64,000 nucleotides of DNA from contig CP005974.1 of NCBI GenBank assembly GCA_000940995.1, positions 1,302,001 through 1,366,000 on the forward strand. Direction: 5' to 3'. Origin of the DNA: Photobacterium gaetbulicola Gung47 (GTDB lineage Bacteria; Pseudomonadota; Gammaproteobacteria; Enterobacterales; Vibrionaceae). Position 1 is the first letter of the stretch; each line of letters starts with the position of its first letter. This document shows, piece after piece, positions 8,230 through 17,320 of this stretch. The notes below the pieces were generated by a model. The model did not search any database and had not been told where the DNA came from. It saw only the letters and a program-made list of their open reading frames with translations. The translations under genes and the position numbers were made by a program.

Positions 8230-8279
8230 AACAATCTCCTTTGTTTTTTATAATCCTAATCCAAGGCGGATGTACATTT

Positions 8280-8308
8280 GTTGTACCGATCAGAAGCCCA
8301 AATGTCAA
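8280..8308 (-). promoter_or_regulatory. Probable gltA promoter
   Basis: On the minus strand, a perfect -35 TTGACA (8308-8303), 17-bp spacing and -10 TACAAC (8285-8280) lie about 50 bp upstream of the gltA start codon. The sequence TTGTTAATAAG just upstream (about 8333-8343) resembles half of an ArcA box, which would fit known ArcA repression of gltA; this is not proven here. Confidence 0.6.
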
Positions 8309-8397
8309 TTTTTGTGCTTGCTTGTGTGCGCTTGTTAATAAGTTTAGGTAAAAAGATGCAAATTTCTAAAAGCGTGTTAGAGGCCATGTAACCGGGT

Positions 8398-8426
8398 TTG
8401 TAATTGATTGTTGCGCGGCGTATACT
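8398..8426 (+). promoter_or_regulatory. Probable sdhCDAB-sucABCD promoter
   Basis: -35 TTGTAA (8398-8403), 17-bp spacer and -10 TATACT (8421-8426). Transcription would start near 8433, giving a leader of about 205 nt before sdhC, long enough for the small-RNA control known for sdh in enterobacteria. I saw no other coding sequence in this 408-bp gap. Confidence 0.6.
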
Positions 8427-8637
8427 CGCGGCAGGTCTCTGGTTCTGCCGCCGCCAGACGCAAATGCCAAAGTTATCAATAATTAGAGTAAGTTAGGGAA
8501 GGCACTGTTTTACATTTGCATGTAGAACATAATTGCAACCTCGAGTTACAGTTATGTTAACGCGCGTGTTCGGCGTCAGTAGAAGCAGGGAGTGATAACA
8601 ATAACATTGCTTCAATGGAGCTGAGTGGGCAATCACC

Positions 8638-9018
8638 GTGAAAGTAAATAAGCCAAGACCTGTCAACCTCGACCTACAGACGATTCGCTTTCCCCTTACT
8701 GCGATAGCGTCTATCTTGCATCGCGTCTCTGGCGTGATCACCTTTGTTGCTGTGGCTATCCTGCTATGGCTACTGGGCCTTTCCCTGTCATCCCCTGAAG
8801 GTTTTGCGAACGCTGCTGCGATCGTAGACAGCTTCTTCGTGAAACTGGTGCTGTGGGGCATTTTGACGGCGCTGTTCTACCACATTGTGGTGGGGATCCG
8901 TCATTTGCTAATGGATATGGGATATTTTGAAGAAATGGAAACCGGGATCAAAAGTGCCAAAGTGAGCTTTGTCATTGTCGGTGTTCTGTCTCTGCTTGCA
9001 GGAGGCCTGGTATGGTAA
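8638..9018 (+). CDS. sdhC: Succinate dehydrogenase cytochrome b556 subunit
   Basis: A membrane anchor of complex II, 126 aa with three TM helices. The block RPVNLDLQTIRFPLTAIASI and the downstream SILHRVSG with the haem/quinone-site His and Ser-Arg residues are nearly identical to E. coli SdhC; YHIVVGIRHLLMD carries the haem b ligand region. The start is GTG 8638, with no in-frame ATG upstream and only a distant GGAG. A short out-of-frame ATG frame (8615-8641) overlaps this GTG (see findings). It overlaps sdhD by 7 bp. It is the first gene of the sdhCDAB-sucABCD cluster. Confidence 0.96.
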   Translation: MKVNKPRPVNLDLQTIRFPLTAIASILHRVSGVITFVAVAILLWLLGLSLSSPEGFANAAAIVDSFFVKLVLWGILTALFYHIVVGIRHLLMDMGYFEEMETGIKSAKVSFVIVGVLSLLAGGLVW

Positions 9019-9359
9019 ATAATGTCTCAACAGTCGGCCGTAATGGAATTCATGACTTTATCCTGATCCGTGCTACCGCCATCATTCTTACGCTTTACAC
9101 CCTTTATATGGTGGGCTTCTTTGCCTTTGGCCCGGAACTGACCTTCGAAACCTGGACGGCTTTTTTTGGCCAGCTCAGTACTAAGGTCTTCACGATGTTG
9201 GCACTGCTGTCGATCCTCATTCATGCCTGGATTGGCTTGTGGCAAGTGCTGACCGACTACATCAAGCCTGCCGCACTTCGAGCGGGTATCCAATTTGGTG
9301 TTGTTGCGGTTCTTTTTGTTTACCTGTTTTCAGGCTTCTTTATTGTGTGGGGTGCGTAA
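9012..9359 (+). CDS. sdhD: Succinate dehydrogenase membrane anchor subunit
   Basis: 115 aa, the same length as E. coli SdhD, and similar throughout (NGIHDFILIRATAIILTLY near the N-terminus, HAWIGLWQVLTDY with conserved haem/quinone-site residues). Three TM helices; with SdhC it binds haem b and ubiquinone in the inner membrane. ATG 9012 lies inside the end of sdhC, which suggests translational coupling. sdhA begins directly after its stop codon. Confidence 0.96.
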   Translation: MVNNVSTVGRNGIHDFILIRATAIILTLYTLYMVGFFAFGPELTFETWTAFFGQLSTKVFTMLALLSILIHAWIGLWQVLTDYIKPAALRAGIQFGVVAVLFVYLFSGFFIVWGA

Positions 9360-11126
9360 GTGAGCATTGCAGTTCGTGAATTTGATGCGGTAGTGATTGG
9401 TGCAGGCGGTGCAGGTATGCGTGCGGCACTACAAATTTCTGAGCAGGGTCTAAAGTGTGCGCTGCTCTCCAAAGTTTTTCCAACTCGTTCCCACACGGTG
9501 TCGGCACAGGGCGGGATCACCGTTGCACTGGGTAACTCTCACCCAGATAACTGGCAGTGGCACATGTACGACACCGTAAAGGGGTCTGATTATATCGGTG
9601 ACCAAGATGCCATCGAGTATATGTGTAAAAATGGCCCTAAATCAGTGATTGAACTGGAGAAGATGGGCTTGCCGTTTTCGCGTTTCGATAACGGGACTAT
9701 CTATCAGCGCCCGTTCGGCGGCCAGTCGAAAGAGTTCGGTGGCGAACAGGCGGCGCGTACCGCGGCGGCGGCAGACCGTACCGGTCATGCCTTGCTGCAT
9801 ACGCTTTACCAGCAAAACGTGAAGCACAAAACCACGATTTTCTCCGAGTGGTATGCGCTGGACTTGGTGAAGAACCAGGATGGTGCGATCTTGGGGTGTA
9901 CCGCGCTTTGCATGGAAACCGGTGAGATCTGCTATTTCAAAGCGAAAGCGACCATCCTTGCCACCGGTGGTGCCGGCCGCATTTACGCGTCCACCACCAA
10001 TGCCCACATCAATACTGGGGACGGTGTGGGGATGGCACTGCGTGCCGGTGTACCGATGCAGGATATGGAAATGTGGCAGTTCCACCCAACCGGTATTGCC
10101 GGTGCCGGGGTACTGGTAACCGAAGGCTGTCGTGGTGAAGGGGGCTACCTGCTTAACAAAGACGGTGAGCGCTTTATGGAGCGCTATGCGCCCAATGCCA
10201 AAGACTTGGCAGGCCGTGACGTCGTTGCCCGTTCTATGATGGTTGAGATCCGTGAGGGCCGCGGCTGTGACGGTCCATGGGGGCCGCATATCAAGCTGAA
10301 GATGGATCATCTGGGTAAGGATGTGCTCGAGTCACGTCTGCCGGGTATCTGTGAATTGTCCCGTACCTTTGCCCATGTTGATCCGGTCAAAGAGCCAATC
10401 CCGGTTATTCCGACTTGTCACTATATGATGGGCGGTGTACCGACGCAGGTATCTGGCCAGGCTATCAAGCAGACTTCTGCGGGGGCTGACGTTGAAGTAC
10501 AGGGCTTGTTTGCCTGTGGTGAGATTGCCTCGGTGTCTGTCCACGGTGCTAACCGCCTTGGCGGTAACTCACTGCTTGACTTAGTGGTATTCGGCCGTGC
10601 GACCGGCCTGCACTTGGGCGAAACTCTGCTGGCGCAAGCTGAAGCGCGCCCAGCAACCGATTCAGATATCGAAGCGTCTTTGGCTCGTGTGAACCGTTGG
10701 AACAACACCCAGAAAGGCGAAGACCCGGTTGAGATCCGTAAAGATCTGCAAACTTGTATGCAGAATAACTTCTCGGTATTCCGTGAAGGCGAAGCAATGG
10801 CCACTGGGTTGGAAGAGCTCAAAGTGATCCGTGAGCGCCTCAAAGATGCCCGCCTTGACGACACCTCGACAGAATTCAATACCCAGCGTATTGAATGTCT
10901 GGAGCTAGAGAACTTGATGGAAACGGCCTATGCCACGGCGGTGGCGGCAAACTACCGTACCGAAAGCCGCGGTGCCCATGCCCGTTTCGACTTCCCTGAG
11001 CGCGATGATGAACAATGGCTATGTCACTCGATCTACAACCCTGAGACCGAAGAGATGTCCAAGCGTGATGTCAACATGACACCAATTCATCGTGAGGCAT
11101 TTCCGCCGAAAGCGCGTACATACTAA
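9360..11126 (+). CDS. sdhA: Succinate dehydrogenase flavoprotein subunit
   Basis: Catalytic subunit of complex II: oxidises succinate to fumarate using covalently bound FAD on the cytoplasmic face. It has 588 aa, equal to E. coli SdhA. The dinucleotide-binding motif VIGAGGAGMRAAL lies at 12-24, the FAD-attachment His is His45 in TRSHTVSAQGG, and HPTGIAGAG, RGEGGYL and HGANRLGGNSLLDLVVFGR mark substrate and flavin sites. The start is GTG 9360, abutting the sdhD stop TAA; no alternative start fits the conserved VREFDAVVIG N-terminus. Confidence 0.98.
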   Translation: MSIAVREFDAVVIGAGGAGMRAALQISEQGLKCALLSKVFPTRSHTVSAQGGITVALGNSHPDNWQWHMYDTVKGSDYIGDQDAIEYMCKNGPKSVIELEKMGLPFSRFDNGTIYQRPFGGQSKEFGGEQAARTAAAADRTGHALLHTLYQQNVKHKTTIFSEWYALDLVKNQDGAILGCTALCMETGEICYFKAKATILATGGAGRIYASTTNAHINTGDGVGMALRAGVPMQDMEMWQFHPTGIAGAGVLVTEGCRGEGGYLLNKDGERFMERYAPNAKDLAGRDVVARSMMVEIREGRGCDGPWGPHIKLKMDHLGKDVLESRLPGICELSRTFAHVDPVKEPIPVIPTCHYMMGGVPTQVSGQAIKQTSAGADVEVQGLFACGEIASVSVHGANRLGGNSLLDLVVFGRATGLHLGETLLAQAEARPATDSDIEASLARVNRWNNTQKGEDPVEIRKDLQTCMQNNFSVFREGEAMATGLEELKVIRERLKDARLDDTSTEFNTQRIECLELENLMETAYATAVAANYRTESRGAHARFDFPERDDEQWLCHSIYNPETEEMSKRDVNMTPIHREAFPPKARTY

Positions 11127-11141
11127 GGGGAGGATAGAACC

Positions 11142-11855
11142 ATGAAACTGAATTTCTCGATTTACCGCTACAACCCTGATGTAGACAACGCGCCGCACAT
11201 GAAGGGCTACACCCTAGAGGTGCCCGAAGGCTCCGACATGATGGTGCTCGATGCGCTTATTTTGCTGAAAGAACAAGATCCGACCTTGGCGTTCCGCCGC
11301 TCCTGCCGTGAAGGGGTCTGTGGCTCCGACGGTATCAATATGAACGGTAAGAATGGCCTGGCCTGTATCACGCCGCTCTCGGCTTTGACCGATCAGAGCA
11401 CCATAGTGATCCGCCCGCTGCCGGGCCTGCCGGTGATCCGTGACTTGATTATCGATATGGAGCAGTTCTACACCAACTACGCCAAAGTGAAGCCTTTCCT
11501 GATTGATGAGGGTGCTCAACCACCAGCGCGCGAGAACCTGCAGCTGCCGGAGGAGCGAGCTCACCTTGATGGATTGTATGAATGCATTATGTGCGCCTGT
11601 TGTTCAACCTCTTGTCCGTCATTCTGGTGGAACCCGGATAAATTCATCGGACCTGCTGGCCTGCTAGCGGCTTACCGCTGGCTAATTGACAGCCGCGACA
11701 CAGCAACAGACGAACGTTTATCCGATCTGGACGACGCTTTTAGCGTTTTTCGTTGCCATGGCATCATGAACTGTGTAAATGTTTGTCCTAAAGGGTTAAA
11801 TCCGACGAAAGCAATTGGACACATTAAGTCGATGTTGTTAAAACGTGCGGTATAA
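11142..11855 (+). CDS. sdhB: Succinate dehydrogenase iron-sulfur subunit
   Basis: Electron-transfer subunit, 237 aa. The 2Fe-2S cluster ligands are visible at Cys55, Cys60 and Cys75 (SCREGVCGSDG...GLAC). The 4Fe-4S and 3Fe-4S ligands lie in CIMCACCSTSCP and CHGIMNCVNVCPKG. It passes electrons from the SdhA flavin to ubiquinone at SdhCD. AGGGGAGG precedes the ATG. A 109-bp gap without a clear terminator leads to sucA, so read-through into the suc genes is likely, as in E. coli. Confidence 0.98.
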   Translation: MKLNFSIYRYNPDVDNAPHMKGYTLEVPEGSDMMVLDALILLKEQDPTLAFRRSCREGVCGSDGINMNGKNGLACITPLSALTDQSTIVIRPLPGLPVIRDLIIDMEQFYTNYAKVKPFLIDEGAQPPARENLQLPEERAHLDGLYECIMCACCSTSCPSFWWNPDKFIGPAGLLAAYRWLIDSRDTATDERLSDLDDAFSVFRCHGIMNCVNVCPKGLNPTKAIGHIKSMLLKRAV

Positions 11856-11964
11856 ATAATAGAATTATCGATATGCTGGCTTCATGATTCGCTCTCTGGA
11901 GTCAGCCTCAATTCCGGTGAGCAAGACCGGGAAAATGGCGATAACTAGTGGTTAAGGGAAAACA

Positions 11965-14775
11965 ATGCAGAACGGCGTTATGAAGGCTTGGCTTGAGTCT
12001 TCACACCTGGCTGGCGCCAATGCAACTTATGTAGAGGAACTCTACGAGTTGTATCTTAGCGACCCAGAATTAGTAGATGAAGAGTGGCGTCACGTGTTCA
12101 GTGATTTGCCTGTCGTGAATGAGACGGTTGTCGAACAGCCTCATTCGCGTGTTCGCGACTATTTCCGGCGTCTAGCGAAGGAAACAACCCATCTAAGTGC
12201 GACCGTCAGCGATCCAGATGTTGATGCTAAGCAGGTTAAGGTATTGCAGTTGATTAACGCATACCGTTTCCGCGGGCACCAGCATGCAAACTTAGATCCG
12301 TTGGGGCTATGGCAGCAGGAGCGGGTATCCGATCTCGATCCTGAGTTCCATAACCTGACCGTCGATGACTTCAACGAGACATTCAATGTCGGCTCTTTTG
12401 CCATCGGGCAGGAGACCATGAAGTTGTCAGAACTTTACGATGCGCTGAAAAAGACCTATTGCGGTTCCATCGGTGCAGAATACATGCATATCACCAATAC
12501 AGACGAAAAGCGTTGGCTTCAGCAGCGCCTTGAGTCTGTGGTTGGGCGCGGCACTTTCACCCAGGAAGAAAAACTGACCTTTTTGGATGAGCTTACCGCT
12601 GCGGAAGGGCTTGAACGCTACCTGGGCGCGAAATTTCCGGGTGCCAAGCGCTTCTCGCTGGAAGGGGGGGATGCTCTTATCCCGATGGTCAAAGAGCTGA
12701 TCCGCTATGCCGGTACCAATGGTGCCCGTGAAGTGGTTGTTGGCATGGCTCACCGTGGCCGACTCAATATGCTGGTCAACGTGCTGGGTAAAAAACCGCA
12801 GGACTTGTTCGATGAGTTTGCCGGTAAGCATGATGAAACCTGGGGCACAGGTGATGTGAAATATCACCAGGGGTTCTCGGCCGATTTTGCGACGCCGGGT
12901 GGTGATGTGCACCTCGTGTTGGCATTTAACCCTTCCCACCTTGAGATCGTCAACCCGGTTGTAGTCGGTTCGGTACGGGCCAGACAAGACCGTTTAGGCG
13001 ATAGAGATGGCTCGCAGGTTTTACCGATCACCATCCACGGGGACTCGGCAATTGCCGGCCAGGGTGTAGTTGCGGAAACATTCAATATGTCCCAGTCGCG
13101 TGGTTACCAGGTAGGGGGAACGGTGCGTATCGTGGTGAATAACCAGATCGGCTTTACGACCTCTAACCCGCATGATACCCGCTCGACCCAGTACTGTACC
13201 GATATCGCCAAAATGGTACAGGCACCGATTTTCCATGTTAACGCCGACGATCCAGAAGCGGTGGCCTTCGTCACCCGTATTGCCCTGGATTTCCGCAATA
13301 CCTTCAAGCGCGATGTAGTGATTGATTTGGTCTGCTACCGCCGCCATGGTCACAATGAAGCGGATGAGCCCAATGCGACTCAGCCGTTGATGTACCAGAA
13401 GATTAAGAAGCACCCAACCCCGCGTAAGATCTATGCCGATGCATTGACCGACGAAGGGACGGTTGATCTGGAAACCGCGACGTCACTGATCAACGAGTAC
13501 CGCGATGCACTTGACCGCGGCGAGTGTGTGGTCAAAGAGTGGCGCCCGATGAAACTTCACTCGGTTGACTGGGAACCGTATATCGGTCATGACTGGACGG
13601 TGGACTGGGCAAGCCAGGTTGACTTCGGTCGTCTGCAAGAGCTGGCTCATCGAGTTTGTCAGTTCCCTGACAGCCACAAGCTCCAGAGCCGTGTCCAGAA
13701 GCTATATAACGACCGTATGTCGATGGCAGAAGGTGAAAAAGCGGTTGACTGGGGGATGGCGGAAACCTTGGCGTATGCCACCTTGGTTGATGAAGGTAAG
13801 CGTATCCGTATAACCGGTCAGGATTCTGGTCGTGGTACCTTCTTCCACCGTCATTCGGTCCTGCATAACCAGGGCGATGCGAGTACGTATATCCCGCTGG
13901 CTAATATCCATGACAAACAAGGCCCGTTCCAGGTCTTCGACTCGGTGCTGTCTGAAGAGGCGGTGCTGGCTTTTGAATACGGTTATGCTACGGCTGAACC
14001 TAGCGGCCTGACTATTTGGGAAGCCCAGTTTGGCGATTTTGCCAACGGTGCCCAGGTGGTGATTGACCAGTTTATCAGTTCGGGTGAGCAAAAGTGGGGC
14101 CGGATGTGTGGTCTGACCATGTTGTTGCCACACGGCTACGAAGGGCAGGGGCCCGAGCATTCGTCGGCTCGTCTCGAGCGTTACCTGCAGCTATGTGCTG
14201 AACAGAACATGCAGGTAGTGATCCCATCGACGCCGGCACAGGTTTACCACATGCTGCGTCGTCAGGTGGTTCGCCCGATGCGTCGTCCGTTGGTGGTGAT
14301 GTCGCCGAAGTCGCTGCTGCGCCACCCGCTGTGTATCTCGAGCCTGGATGATTTGGCAAACGGAACGTTCCAGCCGGCAATCGGTGAGATTGACGATCTT
14401 GATCCGAAACAGGTCAAGCGCGTGGTGTTCTGTTCGGGCAAGGTGTATTTCGACCTGCTTGAGCAGCGCCGTAAGAACGAGCAGACCGATGTGGCGATCG
14501 TGCGTATCGAGCAGCTTTATCCGTTCCCGAAAGAAGACGTTGAAGCTGCCCTGGCGGACTATCAACATGTTACTGATTTTATTTGGTGTCAGGAAGAACC
14601 TCAGAACCAAGGTGCTTGGTACTCTAGCCAGCACAACTTCCGTTCTGCGCTTCCGGCCGGCGCCCAGCTTGAATATGCAGGCCGTCCGGCTTCAGCATCA
14701 CCGGCTGTTGGCTACATGTCGGTTCACCTGAAACAGCAAAAAGCGTTGATCGAAGACGCATTGACCATAGATTAA
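11965..14775 (+). CDS. sucA: 2-oxoglutarate dehydrogenase E1 component
   Basis: Thiamine-diphosphate decarboxylase of the 2-oxoglutarate dehydrogenase complex, 936 aa (E. coli about 933). The N-terminus (LKAWLESSHLAGANATYVEE-like) matches the E2-binding arm. GMAHRGRLNMLVNVLGK, HGDSAIAGQGVVAETFNMSQ and NNQIGFTTSNP mark the ThDP/substrate core, and GHNEADEPNATQP and LPHGYEGQGPEHSSARLERYL follow. It acts with SucB and the lipoamide dehydrogenase encoded elsewhere to make succinyl-CoA. ATG 11965 is preceded by AAGGGAAAA. Confidence 0.97.
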   Translation: MQNGVMKAWLESSHLAGANATYVEELYELYLSDPELVDEEWRHVFSDLPVVNETVVEQPHSRVRDYFRRLAKETTHLSATVSDPDVDAKQVKVLQLINAYRFRGHQHANLDPLGLWQQERVSDLDPEFHNLTVDDFNETFNVGSFAIGQETMKLSELYDALKKTYCGSIGAEYMHITNTDEKRWLQQRLESVVGRGTFTQEEKLTFLDELTAAEGLERYLGAKFPGAKRFSLEGGDALIPMVKELIRYAGTNGAREVVVGMAHRGRLNMLVNVLGKKPQDLFDEFAGKHDETWGTGDVKYHQGFSADFATPGGDVHLVLAFNPSHLEIVNPVVVGSVRARQDRLGDRDGSQVLPITIHGDSAIAGQGVVAETFNMSQSRGYQVGGTVRIVVNNQIGFTTSNPHDTRSTQYCTDIAKMVQAPIFHVNADDPEAVAFVTRIALDFRNTFKRDVVIDLVCYRRHGHNEADEPNATQPLMYQKIKKHPTPRKIYADALTDEGTVDLETATSLINEYRDALDRGECVVKEWRPMKLHSVDWEPYIGHDWTVDWASQVDFGRLQELAHRVCQFPDSHKLQSRVQKLYNDRMSMAEGEKAVDWGMAETLAYATLVDEGKRIRITGQDSGRGTFFHRHSVLHNQGDASTYIPLANIHDKQGPFQVFDSVLSEEAVLAFEYGYATAEPSGLTIWEAQFGDFANGAQVVIDQFISSGEQKWGRMCGLTMLLPHGYEGQGPEHSSARLERYLQLCAEQNMQVVIPSTPAQVYHMLRRQVVRPMRRPLVVMSPKSLLRHPLCISSLDDLANGTFQPAIGEIDDLDPKQVKRVVFCSGKVYFDLLEQRRKNEQTDVAIVRIEQLYPFPKEDVEAALADYQHVTDFIWCQEEPQNQGAWYSSQHNFRSALPAGAQLEYAGRPASASPAVGYMSVHLKQQKALIEDALTID

Positions 14776-14806
14776 TAAGAACTGGAACAAAAAGGACAAA
14801 ACCGAT

Positions 14807-16024
14807 ATGACGATCGAAATTCTGGTTCCCGATTTACCTGAATCAGTTGCAGACGCAACAGTAGCAACTTGGCACAAGCAGCCGGGTGATGCTGTAACCC
14901 GTGATGAAGTTCTGGTTGATATCGAAACAGACAAAGTGGTGTTGGAAGTACCGGCACCGGAAGATGGTATTCTTGAAGCAATTCTTGAAGATGAGGGCAC
15001 GACAGTACTGACCAAGCAACTGATCGGCAAGATCAAAGCCGGTGCGGTGGCTGGTGAGCCGACCCAGGATGTCCCTGCAGAAGCGGAGTCGTCGCCGAAC
15101 AAGCGCAACACTGCGGCTTTGGGTGATGAGACCAGTGAAGCCTTGAGCCCTGCAGTTCGCCGCCTGTTGGCCGAGCACAGCATCAATGCCGCGGACGTGA
15201 AGGGCACGGGTGTGGGCGGTCGTATCACCCGTGAAGATGTCGAAGCATTCGTCAAAGAAGGCAAGCAGGTAGCGGCACCGGCCACCCCAGAGGTTGAGGC
15301 GAAAGCGGAAGCACCGATTGCCCACCGTAGCGAGAAGCGTGTGCCGATGACCCGTCTGCGCAAGCGTGTCGCGGAGCGTCTGCTGGAAGCGAAGAACAGC
15401 ACGGCGATGCTGACGACGTTCAACGAAGTCAACATGAAGCCAATCATGGATCTGCGCAAGCAGTACAAAGACATTTTTGAAGAACGCCACGGCATTCGTC
15501 TGGGCTTTATGTCTTTCTATGTGAAAGCCGTGGTGGAAGCGCTCAAGCGCTACCCTGAGGTGAATGCCTCGATTGACGGTGACGACATTGTTTACCACAA
15601 CTTCTTTGACGTCAGCATCGCGGTCTCAACGCCGCGCGGTTTGGTGACGCCGGTCCTGCGTGACTGCGACAAGCTGAGCCTGGCGGAAATCGAGAAAGGT
15701 ATTCGCGACCTGGCCATCAAGGGGCGTGACGGCAAGCTGACAGTGGATGAGCTGACAGGCGGTAACTTCACCATCACTAACGGTGGTGTATTCGGCTCAT
15801 TGATGTCGACACCAATTATCAACCCACCACAGTCGGCTATTTTGGGAATGCATAAGATCCAAGATCGTCCGATGGCGGTGGATGGCAAGGTGGAAATCCT
15901 GCCGATGATGTACCTGGCACTGTCCTACGATCACCGCCTGGTTGATGGTCGTGAGTCGGTTGGCTACCTGGTTACTATCAAAGAGTTACTTGAAGATCCA
16001 ACACGTCTGCTTCTAGACGTGTAA
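14807..16024 (+). CDS. sucB: Dihydrolipoamide succinyltransferase (E2o)
   Basis: Core of the 2-oxoglutarate dehydrogenase complex, 405 aa. One N-terminal lipoyl domain has the lipoylated Lys43 in DIETDKVVLEV. A peripheral-subunit-binding domain follows after a linker (SPAVRRLLAEHSINAADVKGTG, about 118-150). After an Ala/Pro/Glu linker comes the catalytic domain with SYDHRLVDGRE (His376). The C-terminus RLLLDV is typical. It lies 31 bp downstream of sucA and is cotranscribed. A hairpin lies in the 129-bp gap before sucC. Confidence 0.97.
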   Translation: MTIEILVPDLPESVADATVATWHKQPGDAVTRDEVLVDIETDKVVLEVPAPEDGILEAILEDEGTTVLTKQLIGKIKAGAVAGEPTQDVPAEAESSPNKRNTAALGDETSEALSPAVRRLLAEHSINAADVKGTGVGGRITREDVEAFVKEGKQVAAPATPEVEAKAEAPIAHRSEKRVPMTRLRKRVAERLLEAKNSTAMLTTFNEVNMKPIMDLRKQYKDIFEERHGIRLGFMSFYVKAVVEALKRYPEVNASIDGDDIVYHNFFDVSIAVSTPRGLVTPVLRDCDKLSLAEIEKGIRDLAIKGRDGKLTVDELTGGNFTITNGGVFGSLMSTPIINPPQSAILGMHKIQDRPMAVDGKVEILPMMYLALSYDHRLVDGRESVGYLVTIKELLEDPTRLLLDV

Positions 16025-16031
16025 CCCTGCA

Positions 16032-16064
16032 GGCAGGCCAGTGAGGCTCGACAGTTGGCCTGCC
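16032..16064 (+). other. Hairpin between sucB and sucC (possible partial terminator)
   Basis: The perfect 9-bp stem GGCAGGCCA/TGGCCTGCC has a 15-nt loop and is followed by ACTTTTGC, a weak T-tract. It could reduce transcription into sucCD or stabilise the upstream mRNA end. A second small hairpin (AAGTAC/GTACTT, 16087-16104) lies downstream. Confidence 0.5.
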
Positions 16065-16153
16065 ACTTTTGCAGTTACAATCGAAGAAGTACCAAAGAGT
16101 ACTTTACATGGATATAACGATTCCCCAAGGGATATGAAAACGGATAGAACATC

Positions 16154-17320
16154 ATGAATTTGCATGAATATCAGGCGAAACAGCTGTTCGCCGAGTACGG
16201 TCTGCCAGTTCCAGAAGGTTACGCTTGCGACACACCACAGGAAGCTGCTGAAGCAGCAAGCAAAATTGGTGGTGATAAATGGGTTGTGAAATGTCAGGTC
16301 CATGCCGGTGGCCGCGGTAAAGCGGGTGGTGTTGAACTGCACGACACCAAAGATGGTATCAAGGGTTTTGCCCAGAAGTGGTTGGGTAAGAATCTGGTAA
16401 CGTATCAGACTGATGCAAATGGCCAGCCGGTGACAAAAATTCTGGTTGAAGAAGCCTCGAATATCGCTAACGAACTGTACCTAGGTGCGGTAGTTGACCG
16501 TGGCACACGTCGTATCGTGTTCATGGCGTCGACCGAAGGCGGTGTGGAAATCGAAAAAGTGGCTGAGGAAACCCCGGAGCTTATCCACAAAGCAGCGATT
16601 GACCCGCTTGTTGGCCCGCAGCCGTACCAGGGACGCGAGTTGGCATTCAAACTGGGTCTGAAAGGCGACCAAATCAAGCAATTCACCAAGATTTTCCTGG
16701 GGCTCGGCAACATGTTTGCCGACTATGATCTGGCCCTGCTGGAAATCAACCCGTTGGTGATCACCGGTGATGACAGCCTGCTGTGTCTGGACGGTAAGAT
16801 CAATATTGACTCCAATGCCCTATACCGCCAACCTAAGCTGCGTGAAATGCACGACCCTTCACAGGAAGATGAGCGTGAAGCACATGCGGCACAGTGGGAG
16901 CTGAACTATGTAGCACTTGATGGCAATATCGGCTGTATGGTTAACGGCGCTGGCCTAGCGATGGGTACCATGGATATCGTTAACCTGCACGGCGGTCAGC
17001 CAGCCAACTTCCTTGACGTAGGCGGCGGTGCAACCAAAGAGCGTGTGACCGAAGCATTCAAAATCATCCTTTCCGACACCAATGTCAAAGCGGTGTTGGT
17101 TAACATCTTCGGTGGTATTGTCCGCTGTGACCTGATTGCCGAAGGCATTATCGGTGCAGTCGAAGAAGTCGGTGTTGAAGTACCGGTAGTGGTTCGCCTT
17201 GAAGGTAACAATGCGGTGCTGGGGGCGGAAACCCTGGCGAAGAGTGGTTTGAACATCATTGCTGCGACTTCCCTAACTGAAGCAGCGGAAAAAGTTGTTG
17301 CTGCAGCGGAGGGTAAATAA
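16154..17320 (+). CDS. sucC: Succinyl-CoA synthetase beta subunit
   Basis: ADP/GDP-binding subunit of succinyl-CoA synthetase, which yields a nucleoside triphosphate and succinate in the TCA cycle. 388 aa, the standard length. The N-terminal ATP-grasp fold starts MNLHEYQAKQLFAEYGLPVP. KCQVHAGGRGKAGGV is nucleotide-binding, and the C-terminal half has GGGATKERV and NIFGGIVRCD of the CoA-ligase domain. Its last base is the first base of the sucD ATG, so the two subunits are coupled. Confidence 0.98.
   Translation: MNLHEYQAKQLFAEYGLPVPEGYACDTPQEAAEAASKIGGDKWVVKCQVHAGGRGKAGGVELHDTKDGIKGFAQKWLGKNLVTYQTDANGQPVTKILVEEASNIANELYLGAVVDRGTRRIVFMASTEGGVEIEKVAEETPELIHKAAIDPLVGPQPYQGRELAFKLGLKGDQIKQFTKIFLGLGNMFADYDLALLEINPLVITGDDSLLCLDGKINIDSNALYRQPKLREMHDPSQEDEREAHAAQWELNYVALDGNIGCMVNGAGLAMGTMDIVNLHGGQPANFLDVGGGATKERVTEAFKIILSDTNVKAVLVNIFGGIVRCDLIAEGIIGAVEEVGVEVPVVVRLEGNNAVLGAETLAKSGLNIIAATSLTEAAEKVVAAAEGK

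Noticed and set aside
9642..10310. 222-codon open frame antisense to sdhA
   Set aside because: It mirrors a very conserved gene and carries no RBS or protein-like features; codon bias on the coding strand keeps such antisense frames open. The same applies to 12427-12987, 14698-15495 and 14843-15598.
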